Part shown: piece by piece, positions 1-8,361 of the stretch | Numbering within the stretch: position 1 is the first letter of the stretch | Layout of the letters: each line of letters starts with the position of its first letter | Made by a program: the position numbers and the translations under genes | NCBI GenBank assembly: GCA_964404745.1 | Contig: CAYOLG010000001.1 | Span: 62,001-126,000 of the forward strand | Length of the DNA: 64,000 nucleotides | Source: Pelagisphaera sp964404745 | GTDB lineage: Bacteria; Verrucomicrobiota; Verrucomicrobiia; Opitutales; Opitutaceae | Direction of reading: 5' to 3' | The notes under the pieces: generated by a model | What the model was told of the DNA's origin: nothing | Databases searched by the model: none | The model's input: the letters and a program-made list of their open reading frames with translations, nothing else

Positions 1-131
1 AATTCTGTCATCCGATTGGAGGGCGGGACAAAATCGTTGGGCTGTCTTCGTAGCCAGCCTCTATTATCGCCGCTTTCTGGGGTTCTAATGCGGTTGCCAA
101 GCAAACGGTCGTTGGAATACAGTCGTCAGGT

Positions 132-1403
132 ATGATGAATAGAAAAGCTTTCGTTGGTGTTCTCGGATTGGCAGCGCCCGCGGCACTCACCGTATCGTGC
201 AGGGGAAGGGAGGATTCCGCGGAGGCGTTGCCTGCCTTCGATGCGAGTCGGCCCCAAGGTTTCTGGCGAGCGGTGCAGGACCAGTTTACCTTGAAAGAAA
301 ACCGTACTTACCTCAATTGCGGAGGGCTAGGTCCAGCTCCAAAGGTAGTCCAGGATAAGGTCGTTTCCAAAATGAGGGAACTACAAGCTGTTTCGGAAAC
401 AGGCCATTCCATTCTAGGCGAAACTAGGAAAGTGGCGGCCCGGTTTTTCGGTTCAAGCGAAGATGAAGTTTGTTTCACTCGCAATGCGACGGAATCGAAT
501 TCGATCATCGCTTCTGGAATTCCTATGCAGGCGGGGGATGAAGTGATTTTCGAATCCCATGCCCACCCAGGCGGATCCTTTCCTTGGCTCAATAGGCAGA
601 ATATGGATGGAATCAGGGTTAAAGTATTCGATCCGGACCCGAATTCGATGGAGAACACCTTAAATCGTATCAATGATTTAATTACGGACCGAACCAAGGC
701 TATCCAGGTGAGCCATATTACGGCCCCGACTGGGATCCTTTTCGATATCGAGGCGATTGGAAAGCTAGCCGAGGAAAAAGGAATCTGGTTTCATGTCGAT
801 GGGGCGCAAAGCGCTGGCATGATACCGATCGATTTTGCCAATATGAAATGCCATTCCTACGCGACGAGCGGCCACAAGTGGCTGGGCGGGCCGAGAGGAA
901 CTGGGCTGTTGCTCGTGCGTCAGGATAGGATCGAGTCTGTGGTCTCTTGGCACGTGGGAGCCTACTCCGAATCCGAATTCGAACTGCCCGACCGGTTCAA
1001 GTTGCGTCCGACGGCTCTAAGATTCGAGTACGGAACTCGCAACTCCGAGCTGATAGCCGGCCTAGGGGCGGCGATGGAGTTCCAAGAATCGATCGGCAAG
1101 GACCGCATTGATAGCCGATCTATGGCTTTGGCCAGCAGGTTGCGAGAGCAGTTAGAGGAGATAGACAGCATAACCGTCATTACGCCCAAGGATGCTTCTA
1201 TGCGACGCGCTATTACAACATTTCGGAGTGACCGCATGGATTTCGACGAACTTAACAACAGAATGTCGCGGGAATTTGCCCTTCGTTGTCGCCGTGTGAC
1301 AGAAGTTGGCCTCAATGCGGTGCGGGTATCGACGCACATCTTCAATAGCGAGCAGGACTGCGACCGTGTCGCCGAAGCAGTTGCTAAAATCGTAGTCGGA
1401 TAG
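132..1403 (+). CDS. Secreted/lipoprotein class V aminotransferase-fold enzyme
   Basis: A 423-residue PLP-dependent enzyme of the class V aminotransferase fold, in the isopenicillin N epimerase/cysteine desulfurase-like group. The PLP-binding Asp is seen in HVDGAQS (D223) and the Schiff-base Lys in SGHKWLGGPRGTG (K249). The N-terminus (MMNRKAFVGVLGLAAPAAL) is a short export signal followed by Cys23 in TVSC, a near-consensus lipobox, so the enzyme may be an envelope lipoprotein. That is unusual for a PLP enzyme, but similar exported members occur in this phylum. The substrate cannot be read from sequence. It starts at an ATG and has no close co-directional partner; the next gene is convergent. 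Fold assignment is secure, function is not. Confidence 0.85.
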   Translation: MMNRKAFVGVLGLAAPAALTVSCRGREDSAEALPAFDASRPQGFWRAVQDQFTLKENRTYLNCGGLGPAPKVVQDKVVSKMRELQAVSETGHSILGETRKVAARFFGSSEDEVCFTRNATESNSIIASGIPMQAGDEVIFESHAHPGGSFPWLNRQNMDGIRVKVFDPDPNSMENTLNRINDLITDRTKAIQVSHITAPTGILFDIEAIGKLAEEKGIWFHVDGAQSAGMIPIDFANMKCHSYATSGHKWLGGPRGTGLLLVRQDRIESVVSWHVGAYSESEFELPDRFKLRPTALRFEYGTRNSELIAGLGAAMEFQESIGKDRIDSRSMALASRLREQLEEIDSITVITPKDASMRRAITTFRSDRMDFDELNNRMSREFALRCRRVTEVGLNAVRVSTHIFNSEQDCDRVAEAVAKIVVG

Positions 1404-1436
1404 CTGTATCGACGCCTATCGAGGCGGTTTTTCGAG

Positions 1437-1462
1437 GTAGCGGCCGATCTCCGAGCGGCCAC
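1437..1462. repeat. Intergenic hairpin repeat, CTCGGAGAT-loop family
   Basis: Arms GGCCG (1442-1446) and CGGCC (1456-1460) flank the 9-base loop ATCTCCGAG, the reverse complement of CTCGGAGAT. A GTAGC flank lies on the left. The same loop with different but still paired stems recurs at 8194, 16763, 31887 and 49194. It lies between two convergent genes. Confidence 0.7.
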
Positions 1463-1531
1463 AATCTATCATCCTAAATGGTAGCCAATCGGAGATTGGA
1501 CACTACCTTTGCTGAAGAATTGGCAATCTGC

Positions 1532-2095
1532 TTATTGCGGATCGACGTGGACGATCATTTCAACCTCGACGGCGGAGCCGAGGGGTAGCGAGCTAAAGCC
1601 GCTAGCGGCCCGGGCGTGCCGACCCTTTTCGCCGAAAACTTCCACGAGCAGGTCGGAACAGCCATTGATGACTTGGGAGTGCCCGGTGAAGGAATCGGTG
1701 GCGTTGACCATGCCGAAAACTTTGATTACTCGCCTCACTTTGGAAAGGTCCCCAATTTCTGCTTTCAATGTAGCTAGCAGACCGATCCCGCAGAGCCGAG
1801 CTGCGTCGTATCCATTTTCTATTGATAGATCAGAACCGACTTTACCCGCTACCAGCGAGCCATCCGCTTTTCTGGGGATATGCCCTGATAGAAAGATGAC
1901 GTTGCCCATTCGAGTGGCTCCCACGTAGTTAGCGATCGATTTCGCTGGAATCGGTAGCTCAATGCCCAGCTCCTTCAGCTTTTCTTCGGGGCTGGCTGCC
2001 CAGAGAGCGTTGCCAGTAAATAGAAGCGCAGTGAGCAGGCAGAAAAGGAAAAGTCTGGGGTGATGCGACATGGCGTTTTCATTGACTCGATTCAT
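1532..2095 (-). CDS. Secreted RidA/YjgF-family protein
   Basis: A 187-residue protein with an N-terminal signal peptide (hydrophobic LFLFCLLTALLF, then cleavage after ALWA) and a RidA-like (YjgF/YER057c/UK114) domain from about residue 45 to the end. Family features seen are VIFLSGHIPR near the start of the domain and the C-terminal HARAASGFSSLPLGSAVEVE block, which holds the Arg that binds 2-imino acid carboxylates in RidA. Cytosolic RidA proteins hydrolyse reactive enamines and imines; an exported copy presumably has another role. The start at 2095 has AAGG about nine bases upstream. An internal ATG at 2071 would also leave a good signal peptide. It is convergent with the aminotransferase gene. 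Confidence 0.85.
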   Translation of the reverse strand: MNRVNENAMSHHPRLFLFCLLTALLFTGNALWAASPEEKLKELGIELPIPAKSIANYVGATRMGNVIFLSGHIPRKADGSLVAGKVGSDLSIENGYDAARLCGIGLLATLKAEIGDLSKVRRVIKVFGMVNATDSFTGHSQVINGCSDLLVEVFGEKGRHARAASGFSSLPLGSAVEVEMIVHVDPQ

Positions 2096-2184
2096 AGTTT
2101 TAAACCTTGTTTGCTAAACTAGAGGAAACAGGGTTGGGCAAGCAACTACATTGGCAAAATAACTGGGCGCCATAGGTACGTGCA

Positions 2185-2919
2185 GTGCGACAGATGAAAT
2201 GGGTCATGGAGATTGACTTAAGATTTCCTTCGAGCTATCGGAGCGGCGTGCTAAGTATGATAGAGAACCGTCTTCCTTGGGAAGAGATATTCGGCAAAGC
2301 CAAGCATGGTCACCTTCCAGACGTAAGAAAGGGTATCGAAGCGAGCCTACTGGAAGGCCGTGAATTCGCGGAGCAGGGGATCGCTTCGGACAATGCGGAC
2401 GTTTTAGACTTGGGCTGCGGGAATGGCCGCCAGCTGATAGGCTTGGTTGAAACAGGTATAGGCTCTTACACCGGACTAGATCCGATCAAGAAGTGTATCA
2501 GGTTTTGCAATCGTGAACTGGCATCGAGGATCCCCAACACTCAGTTCGTTCATCTAGATGTTCGAAACAGGATGTATAACCCCAAGGGAAGAATGCTGCC
2601 AGAGGAAGTCGTTCTTCCTTTTGAAAATAATAGCTTCGATTCGGTTATCACGGGCTCTGTATTCACTCATTTGGGAACGATAATGGTTAGCGAGCGCTAT
2701 ATTGAAGAAATTGCCCGCGTGCTAAAGCCCAGCGGAAAACTCTTCTCATCGTGGTTCCGCAATCCGCCCTATGAAATTAGCGCGGAAGAATCTAGAACCG
2801 TATTTGCGGAAGGCGATATCCAGAAGATGATTAGCAAACACTTCGAGACTTACTATTCCCGCGGGGGATCCAGCGGTGAATGGTGGGATCAATGGTGCCT
2901 GTGCAGCCGATTAAGGTAG
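2185..2919 (+). CDS. Class I SAM-dependent methyltransferase
   Basis: A 244-residue cytosolic methyltransferase. Motif I (VLDLGCGNG) lies at about residues 73-81, an acidic residue that would bind SAM ribose in YTGLDP follows, and the post-motif region SFDSVITGSVFTHL precedes EIARVLKPSGKLFSSWF, typical of the Methyltransf_11/25 group. The substrate is unknown. A GTG start at 2185 has AGG eight bases upstream; ATG codons at 2194 and 2206 are alternatives. It appears to be a single-gene unit, convergent with the following minus-strand gene. Confidence 0.8.
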   Translation: MRQMKWVMEIDLRFPSSYRSGVLSMIENRLPWEEIFGKAKHGHLPDVRKGIEASLLEGREFAEQGIASDNADVLDLGCGNGRQLIGLVETGIGSYTGLDPIKKCIRFCNRELASRIPNTQFVHLDVRNRMYNPKGRMLPEEVVLPFENNSFDSVITGSVFTHLGTIMVSERYIEEIARVLKPSGKLFSSWFRNPPYEISAEESRTVFAEGDIQKMISKHFETYYSRGGSSGEWWDQWCLCSRLR

Positions 2920-2955
2920 CCGCGGATTTCACATTATAGCTTGGAGCTTTGCACG

Positions 2956-3037
2956 GAGAGGCATGCTTTGGTTTTCTGGTAGGGAGGACCGGCTCGGTCC
3001 TCCGCATGCCTCTCTCGGAGGATCGAGCCGATCCTCC
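2956..3037. repeat. Paired hairpin repeats, GGAGGAnn family
   Basis: Two stem-loops lie side by side. Arms GGAGGACC (2983-2990) and GGTCCTCC (2996-3003) enclose GGCTC; arms GGAGGATC (3017-3024) and GATCCTCC (3030-3037) enclose GAGCC. An 11-base inverted repeat GAGAGGCATGC (2956-2966) and GCATGCCTCTC (3004-3014) encloses the first hairpin. A related hairpin lies at 44592. It sits between convergent genes and may act as a terminator as well as being a repeat. Confidence 0.75.
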
Positions 3038-3092
3038 CTGCCTTAAGGCCTGCCAAATATTTTCACAGGAAAGTTTTCCAATCCCGTACTGT

Positions 3093-5006
3093 CTATCTCG
3101 AGGCAATGCTGTCTGAAATGGTTACCGTATTGAAATCCAAGGTACGTTTGAGGCGGTCGTGAGTGATTTCCAGTTTGCCTGAGCCTTTTTCCGCATTGAG
3201 GTAAGGCCCTTCGAAAAGTTTCCAGCTATCATAGTTGATTGCTCTTCCGTTCGCTCGCGGGGATGATCCGTAGCGGAATTCCAATTTCGCCCCTCGAAAG
3301 GTGACCAGTGATACCCTGGGTGTCGGCTCCAGTTCGTAGGATAGGCTCTGGTTTCTGATGGCCGACTTAAACGCCTCGAAATCCGCGAACTCGGAAACCT
3401 TCGCGGCTTGGGCGATAGTCCCATTCTTCTTTCCAGGACTGATTAGAGCCTGGCTACCCGACTCGACTCGTTGGTAGCGATAGCCATCGCCGGTCGAGGG
3501 GAGGCGCTCGTAGAGCATGTGCGGCTCCCAGTGGTAGGTGGCCATGGGGAAGTAGGCGAGATACGCGTTTTCTCCGCGAGCGAATATCCAACCGGAATCA
3601 TCCTCAGTCAAATTCTCGAGATCCTTGGAGAAGAAGCCATTCACTTGTTCGAATCGCGTTCCCGGAGGGATGTCATAGAGGGCGATAATCGTGTCCTCAT
3701 GTTGAAACACTTTTTCGTAGGGCGAGCAACCCACGAGCTTGTCGGCCACGTCGTAGGAGGGCTTCCCTTCGGCAGCCACGGCTTTAACCATGGTATCCGG
3801 CCGCACGTTGAAATAGGACTGCATGGCCTTGTGCGACGAGTAGGGATGTATGGAAAACAATGTGGGGTGCTTGCCGCGCGGATCGGGCGTAGCCCAGGTA
3901 ATATCCCAGACGTGCGACTGGATGGGGTCGGCCATGCCTCCCTGGTAGGATCCCACCGCGTAGTCGTTTGTCATATACGTGGTCTTGTAGATGGGCGCCT
4001 TGCCGACATCGCTGTAGCGCCAACGGTGACGCGAACGTTTGAGATCCCGTTGCCTAAAGCTCTGATCGCGATCCATGGCGATACGGTAGATCACTTCAGG
4101 AAGATGATAGTTAGCGGCGACGATAGCATAGTAGTTGCCCCAGCTGAATCCTCGAGTGGGCGGGCAGTTCCCGAAGTTCAGCCAGGAGAAAAAGGAGCTG
4201 AGGCTATTCCATCGCTCAACTACCGATGAGTCGTCTGTGCGGGCGTTGGGTCCCCTCAAAACTCCATTCAAAGTGTTGGCAGCCAGCCCGGCGTACAGGA
4301 AGTCGAGGAACATCCGTCCGCGCAGCCGCATTTCCGGATCTTGAGCCCAGGACTGGAGGTAGATCATGGGAATGGCGTATTCACCGATGTAGTGAGTAGG
4401 ATTGAATTCGCCCTGCCCAATGGTGGTGGCGATGTTCATCCAGTCGATCAAGTAGTCGCGCGATTCTTCCAGATTCTCTTCGGAGCTCTTGCCATTGTAC
4501 CATTCTGATCCAGGCTCGTTTGGGTAGAGTTCGGACATCAAGTATAGCATGGTGTAGTACATGGCGAAATGGTTTTCCGTATCGCCTCTCAACTGGTACG
4601 ATTCTTTCCAAGCGCGTCGAATCGCTTGCCGGGCCTCATCGGACAGTTTGTCCCGGCCCATGAATGCCACGCAGGTAGTGGGCAGCATCCAGAATGGCCC
4701 AGAACCGGGGTTCTCCATCAGTTCGATTACCCGGGCGTTGCAGGCTTCGATGTTTTGATTCAGTAACAAATTAGCGGATACCGATGCCATATCCATTTTC
4801 TCGGCATCGCCTCTCTCTACGATGCCGGCCCGCCAATGGATGACTTCATTGACCCGATCCATGTATTCGGCTCTTCGTTGCTGGGGATCCTCGACGATCT
4901 CCAAACTCGGGTGGGGGCCTTCGTAGGAGGGCTGGGCTATGGCAAGGGAGCCGATGGCGAGCGGGATAGCAATGCGTATGAACTTCTCGAGTTTAGGTAG
5001 GCGCAT
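3093..5006 (-). CDS. Secreted protein of unknown function (copy A of a duplicated family)
   Basis: A 637-residue protein with a signal peptide (FIRIAIPLAIGSLAIAQ, cleavage near residue 24). I do not recognise a named family. The first ~330 residues are rich in aromatic and helix-forming stretches, as in (alpha/alpha)-toroid polysaccharide lyase-like proteins, and the rest looks beta-rich; this architecture is a guess. It is clearly paralogous to the product at 8362-10290. Shared blocks include RGDTENH followed by MYY, WYNGKSS, a DWM..I.T..GQGE block, DRDQ, SYQGG versus SSQGG, a SPYE.VFQHE block, ALYDIP.GTRF and EDDSGWIF. It lies 10 bases downstream of the Asp-box gene and is probably co-transcribed with it. 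Confidence 0.75.
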   Translation of the reverse strand: MRLPKLEKFIRIAIPLAIGSLAIAQPSYEGPHPSLEIVEDPQQRRAEYMDRVNEVIHWRAGIVERGDAEKMDMASVSANLLLNQNIEACNARVIELMENPGSGPFWMLPTTCVAFMGRDKLSDEARQAIRRAWKESYQLRGDTENHFAMYYTMLYLMSELYPNEPGSEWYNGKSSEENLEESRDYLIDWMNIATTIGQGEFNPTHYIGEYAIPMIYLQSWAQDPEMRLRGRMFLDFLYAGLAANTLNGVLRGPNARTDDSSVVERWNSLSSFFSWLNFGNCPPTRGFSWGNYYAIVAANYHLPEVIYRIAMDRDQSFRQRDLKRSRHRWRYSDVGKAPIYKTTYMTNDYAVGSYQGGMADPIQSHVWDITWATPDPRGKHPTLFSIHPYSSHKAMQSYFNVRPDTMVKAVAAEGKPSYDVADKLVGCSPYEKVFQHEDTIIALYDIPPGTRFEQVNGFFSKDLENLTEDDSGWIFARGENAYLAYFPMATYHWEPHMLYERLPSTGDGYRYQRVESGSQALISPGKKNGTIAQAAKVSEFADFEAFKSAIRNQSLSYELEPTPRVSLVTFRGAKLEFRYGSSPRANGRAINYDSWKLFEGPYLNAEKGSGKLEITHDRLKRTLDFNTVTISDSIASR

Positions 5007-5016
5007 GGGGAACTCC

Positions 5017-6036
5017 TTATTTTCGAGTTTTTGGCAGGAAGACGAAACTATTGATTGCGGAGCCCTCGAGACCGGCCTGCTTCCAGGTTTTCCCGAAATC
5101 CGAAGACTCGTATAACGCCACTTGATACAGGCTGGCCAGTAGATGGCCTGAGTCGGGGTCGATGCCTACCCGCCAGATACGGTGGGGTTGCGGCAGTCCC
5201 TGGTTGCGGTCCGCCCAAGTGGCTCCGCCGTCTTCTGAAACGAGAACGCCGTAAGTGTAGCTGCCGATAGCCAGTCGAGCTGGATTGGTGGGATCGAAGG
5301 CGATGCTATAGAGGGCGGCCTCTGATGGAACTTGTTCCATCGCTGTCCAGCTTTTCCCGCCATTGCGAGAAAGGTAGGCTCCCGCGCTTTGAGTGACAGC
5401 CGCCCAAACCTCGGGGTCGTGAGGCGACTGCTGGACATCGTTTACGGTTTCCTCCGTGGCCAAAGTCCTCTGCCAGGAGCGGGCATCGTTTCGACTTTGA
5501 TAGATGCCCGTTTCGCAGCCAGCCAGGATATGCCCTTTGTGGAGGCGATCGACTTCAATAGTTTGGGTATACTTGCCCCGATCTGGAAGGCCGCGCTCCC
5601 GTCGGACCCAAGCCATTCCGCGATCGTCGGAAATCGCAATGCCTCCGGGGTGGGCCAGGTAGACTCGGTCCGGATTGTGGGGATCGACGCAGACGTCTTT
5701 GGGTTCAGTGATGTCCCAGCCAGTCATGATTCGCCAGCTCTTGCCACCATCGACGGTGCGTAGAGCGCCGTTCAAAGCGGCTGTGTAGAACGTATTGTGG
5801 TCGCGGGGATCGAATGAAACTGCGAAGATGCTCGGGTCGTTGATCCCGACATGGACCCATTGTTTGTCGGCTTCGCGCAGGTGTAGCCCGCTGGTTGTCG
5901 TAATTTTCGATCCGATAACATAATTGCGATTTACCGCGGCGCAAACGTAAAGGTCGTGCTTCGGGTTCTGACCGACCGCCGTCAGAGATAGAATGAGCGA
6001 AAGGAAGGCTAGAGTGATTGTTGAGGGGCGGTGCAT
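5017..6036 (-). CDS. Secreted Asp-box (BNR) repeat beta-propeller protein (copy A)
   Basis: A 339-residue exported protein with repeated Asp-box-like motifs: DGGKSWRIM, DDRGMAWVR, NDARSWQRT, NGGKSWTAM, DGGATWADR and DFGKTWKQA, as in sialidase/YCF48-like propellers. Such propellers bind ligands or partners; catalytic sialidase residues are not evident. The start chosen is ATG 6036 (MHRPSTITLAFLSLILSL), which gives a signal peptide and a length matching the 337-residue paralogue at 10287; an upstream in-frame extension to 6153 lacks such support. It is first gene of a minus-strand pair with the 637-residue protein. A 189-base divergent spacer separates it from the dehydrogenase at 6226. Confidence 0.8.
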   Translation of the reverse strand: MHRPSTITLAFLSLILSLTAVGQNPKHDLYVCAAVNRNYVIGSKITTTSGLHLREADKQWVHVGINDPSIFAVSFDPRDHNTFYTAALNGALRTVDGGKSWRIMTGWDITEPKDVCVDPHNPDRVYLAHPGGIAISDDRGMAWVRRERGLPDRGKYTQTIEVDRLHKGHILAGCETGIYQSRNDARSWQRTLATEETVNDVQQSPHDPEVWAAVTQSAGAYLSRNGGKSWTAMEQVPSEAALYSIAFDPTNPARLAIGSYTYGVLVSEDGGATWADRNQGLPQPHRIWRVGIDPDSGHLLASLYQVALYESSDFGKTWKQAGLEGSAINSFVFLPKTRK

Positions 6037-6225
6037 GGTAGCTCGTTCAAATCCAATTGCGAAAAGGAAAGGCCTCTGGAAGAGATTAAATGGGTAAAGT
6101 AGTTTGGCTATTGTCCGGATCAGGTAAAGAGAGTCCTCCAGTTTACGATACACTTGGCAAATCCCTTTGTCCCGGAGATAGGCGCGTTAGTGGTTGTCGA
6201 GTCCAGTCACAGGCAGCTTACAAGA

Positions 6226-7215
6226 ATGAAGTCGAACGCGGTAGTTTTCAAGGATCGGAATCAGGTGGTATTCGAATCAGTCGAAAGCCCGGATCCCGGT
6301 CCAGATCAGGTGGTCGTCAATGTCACCCACTCGTGGATTAGCAACGGAACGGAAGGCTCGTATTTGCGAGGCGAACGTATCGAGGGGGATACACCTTGGC
6401 GCCCGGGGGATCCGCATCCCTTTCCGGTTATCGCGGGTTATCAAAAGGTAGGTGTCGTGGATTGGGTGGGATCGGATGTCGATGGTTTTTCGAAGGGCGA
6501 TTCGGTCTTTGTATCGGTTAGCGCAGTAACCGAAATGTTCGAGCCTCGTGGCGGCCACATATCGCCATCCGTGTCGGGAGCCGGGGCCGTGATAAAGCTG
6601 CCGCCGGGATTAGACCCGGTAGCCTATTCGGGCTTGGTCCTGACTCAGGTGGGCTTCAATTGCGGCGATCGTCCGAGGTTAGAGCCAGGGGACGTAGCCG
6701 TCGTGGTGGGCGACGGTTTGGTGGGCCAATGGGCGGCTCAGATGCTGGCCTCGCGAGGGGCGAAAACCCTGCTGATTGGGAGGCATCCGGATCGTCTCGA
6801 GAAATTCAAGAGTGGGGAGACCCTCCTCGAAAGCGGCGGGGCTTGGGTGGACGTAGTCAAAACGCGCTTTCCCGATGGCGTTCAAGTTGGGGTGGACACG
6901 GTTGGATCGCTGGGCGTTATGGGTCAGCTAGAAAGTTTGATGAAGCGATTCGGCCACCTGGTTTCCGCCGGTTTCTACGGCCCGGATGATCGCCTTCCCT
7001 TGCAGCCGCCACGTTATAAGGAGCTTTCGATCGATTTGGTGTCGGGAGCGACAAGACAGCGCCTCGAGCAAACCATGGAGTTGGTTGATCAAGGAAAATT
7101 GGATACGCTTTCTTTGATTACGCATCGGTTTCCCGTGGAGCAGGCAGCCCGGGCTTGGGAACTGATCGAGTCGAAAAGAGAACCAGTGCTAGGAGTTATT
7201 TTGGAGTGGGCGTAA
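6226..7215 (+). CDS. Medium-chain dehydrogenase, BchC-like group
   Basis: A 329-residue zinc-type medium-chain dehydrogenase/reductase. The N-terminal GroES-like half has SWISNGTEGS where classical alcohol dehydrogenases carry the catalytic Cys motif. This Ser-x-Gly-Thr-Glu form is seen in the bacteriochlorophyllide dehydrogenase-like (BchC-like) subgroup. A Rossmann half follows (VVVGDGLVGQWAAQML), with IGRHPDR as likely cofactor-specificity loop. ATG 6226 is preferred because the extension to 6154 adds 24 non-homologous residues. Its stop TAA overlaps the next start by one base (TAATG), so the two dehydrogenases are translationally coupled. Both probably act on sugars or polyols, given the flanking secreted modules, but no substrate is shown. 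Confidence 0.8.
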   Translation: MKSNAVVFKDRNQVVFESVESPDPGPDQVVVNVTHSWISNGTEGSYLRGERIEGDTPWRPGDPHPFPVIAGYQKVGVVDWVGSDVDGFSKGDSVFVSVSAVTEMFEPRGGHISPSVSGAGAVIKLPPGLDPVAYSGLVLTQVGFNCGDRPRLEPGDVAVVVGDGLVGQWAAQMLASRGAKTLLIGRHPDRLEKFKSGETLLESGGAWVDVVKTRFPDGVQVGVDTVGSLGVMGQLESLMKRFGHLVSAGFYGPDDRLPLQPPRYKELSIDLVSGATRQRLEQTMELVDQGKLDTLSLITHRFPVEQAARAWELIESKREPVLGVILEWA

Positions 7216-8189
7216 TGATGAAAGCTATACAATATAAAGAGAAGGGGCGGCCGGAACTTGTTGAACTGCCGGTGCCCCAACCCGGTCAGGGTCAAGTATT
7301 AGTTAAGATTTCCGGCGTGGCTACTTGCCCGCAATGGGATTTGCATATCATGGATGGCGTTCCCATGGCTCCGGGCGGCAAATTGGAGTATCCCTACACG
7401 CCCGGTCAACCGGGACACGAAGCTACCGGCGAAGTGGTAGAAGTCGGTCCTGGAGTGGAGGGATTCCCAGTTGGCGCTCGGGTGGCCTTTTGGCAAGATC
7501 AGGCGGGAGCCAAGCAAGGCTGCTATGCTGAATATGTAATCGCCGAAGTAGGCAATTTACTCGAGGTCCCCGCTTCATTGCGTCCGCAGGAGATTGCTTC
7601 TTTGGAATTGGCCATGTGCGTGCAGGTCTCTTTCGACCAAATTCAGAATGTCTCCCCGATCGAGGGCAAGCGATTCGCCGTTAGCGGCCTAGGGCCCGCG
7701 GGCTTGGTGGCTATTCAGCTGGCCAAGGCTCATGGGGCTGAGGAAGTGATCGCTTTTGATCCGGTGGAAAGCCGTCGGCGTCTAGCGTCAGAATTGGGGG
7801 CCGACCGCGTGCTCGATCCGACAGACGAAGAGGCCTTTCCTTATGACCGATTTAGCGCGGAAGCTATCGATCTCGCCATCGATTGTGTGGGTTTTCCGGT
7901 GTCCATCGAGTATTTGATGGGGAAGACGCGGGATGTCGTAGCTCTATTTGGGGTGCTCCGGGAAGACGTAAGCTTCGGCTTCAAGCATTGGTGCCGCGGC
8001 TTGCACTTGGTTGGGTATGGGGCTCACAATCGAGGCGCTGCAGAGAGGGCCCTCGACTTCATTGTTTCCGGCAAACTCAAGCTGGAGCCATTAATTTCCA
8101 AGACGCTACCTCTCGAATCCTATGCCGAAGGCGTGGCCCTCTTGCAAAGGCGAGAAGCGATCAAGGTGTGCTTTGTTCCCTCTGGATAG
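7215..8189 (+). CDS. Zinc-dependent alcohol dehydrogenase-like protein
   Basis: A 324-residue medium-chain dehydrogenase. The catalytic-Cys region (VATCPQWDLH), the GHEATGEVVEVGPGV segment with the usual GHE, and a Rossmann motif (VSGLGPAGLVAIQLAK) are all visible. There is no four-Cys structural-zinc lobe, so it belongs to the shorter members. The start is ATG 7215 (or 7218), overlapping the previous stop as TAATG, so the pair should be made together. The protein is cytosolic and the substrate is unknown. The gene runs toward the second secreted module, which begins about 170 bases downstream after a hairpin repeat. Confidence 0.82.
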   Translation: MMKAIQYKEKGRPELVELPVPQPGQGQVLVKISGVATCPQWDLHIMDGVPMAPGGKLEYPYTPGQPGHEATGEVVEVGPGVEGFPVGARVAFWQDQAGAKQGCYAEYVIAEVGNLLEVPASLRPQEIASLELAMCVQVSFDQIQNVSPIEGKRFAVSGLGPAGLVAIQLAKAHGAEEVIAFDPVESRRRLASELGADRVLDPTDEEAFPYDRFSAEAIDLAIDCVGFPVSIEYLMGKTRDVVALFGVLREDVSFGFKHWCRGLHLVGYGAHNRGAAERALDFIVSGKLKLEPLISKTLPLESYAEGVALLQRREAIKVCFVPSG

Positions 8190-8193
8190 ATAG

Positions 8194-8224
8194 GGTAGCG
8201 GGCGCTCGGAGATCGCCCGCTACC
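8194..8224. repeat. Intergenic hairpin repeat, CTCGGAGAT-loop family (best copy)
   Basis: Perfect 11-base arms GGTAGCGGGCG (8194-8204) and CGCCCGCTACC (8214-8224) enclose the 9-base loop CTCGGAGAT. It begins five bases after the dehydrogenase stop and could also cap the transcript. It is the most complete of five or more family members in the window. Confidence 0.8.
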
Positions 8225-8361
8225 TAAGCTGGAGCAGCTCTTGGTCCAAGGCCTATCATCATCCAGAACACCCTTGTGTTTTACCTTACACCGCAAAAAT
8301 ATTGGTTAACTCGGGATCCCTCTTTAACAAATCGTTTACCTTAACCGTTTCCAAGACGCCA

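Noticed and set aside
3471..4229. 252-residue plus-strand open frame
   Set aside because: It lies wholly antisense to the 637-residue secreted protein, whose paralogue confirms that the minus strand is coding.
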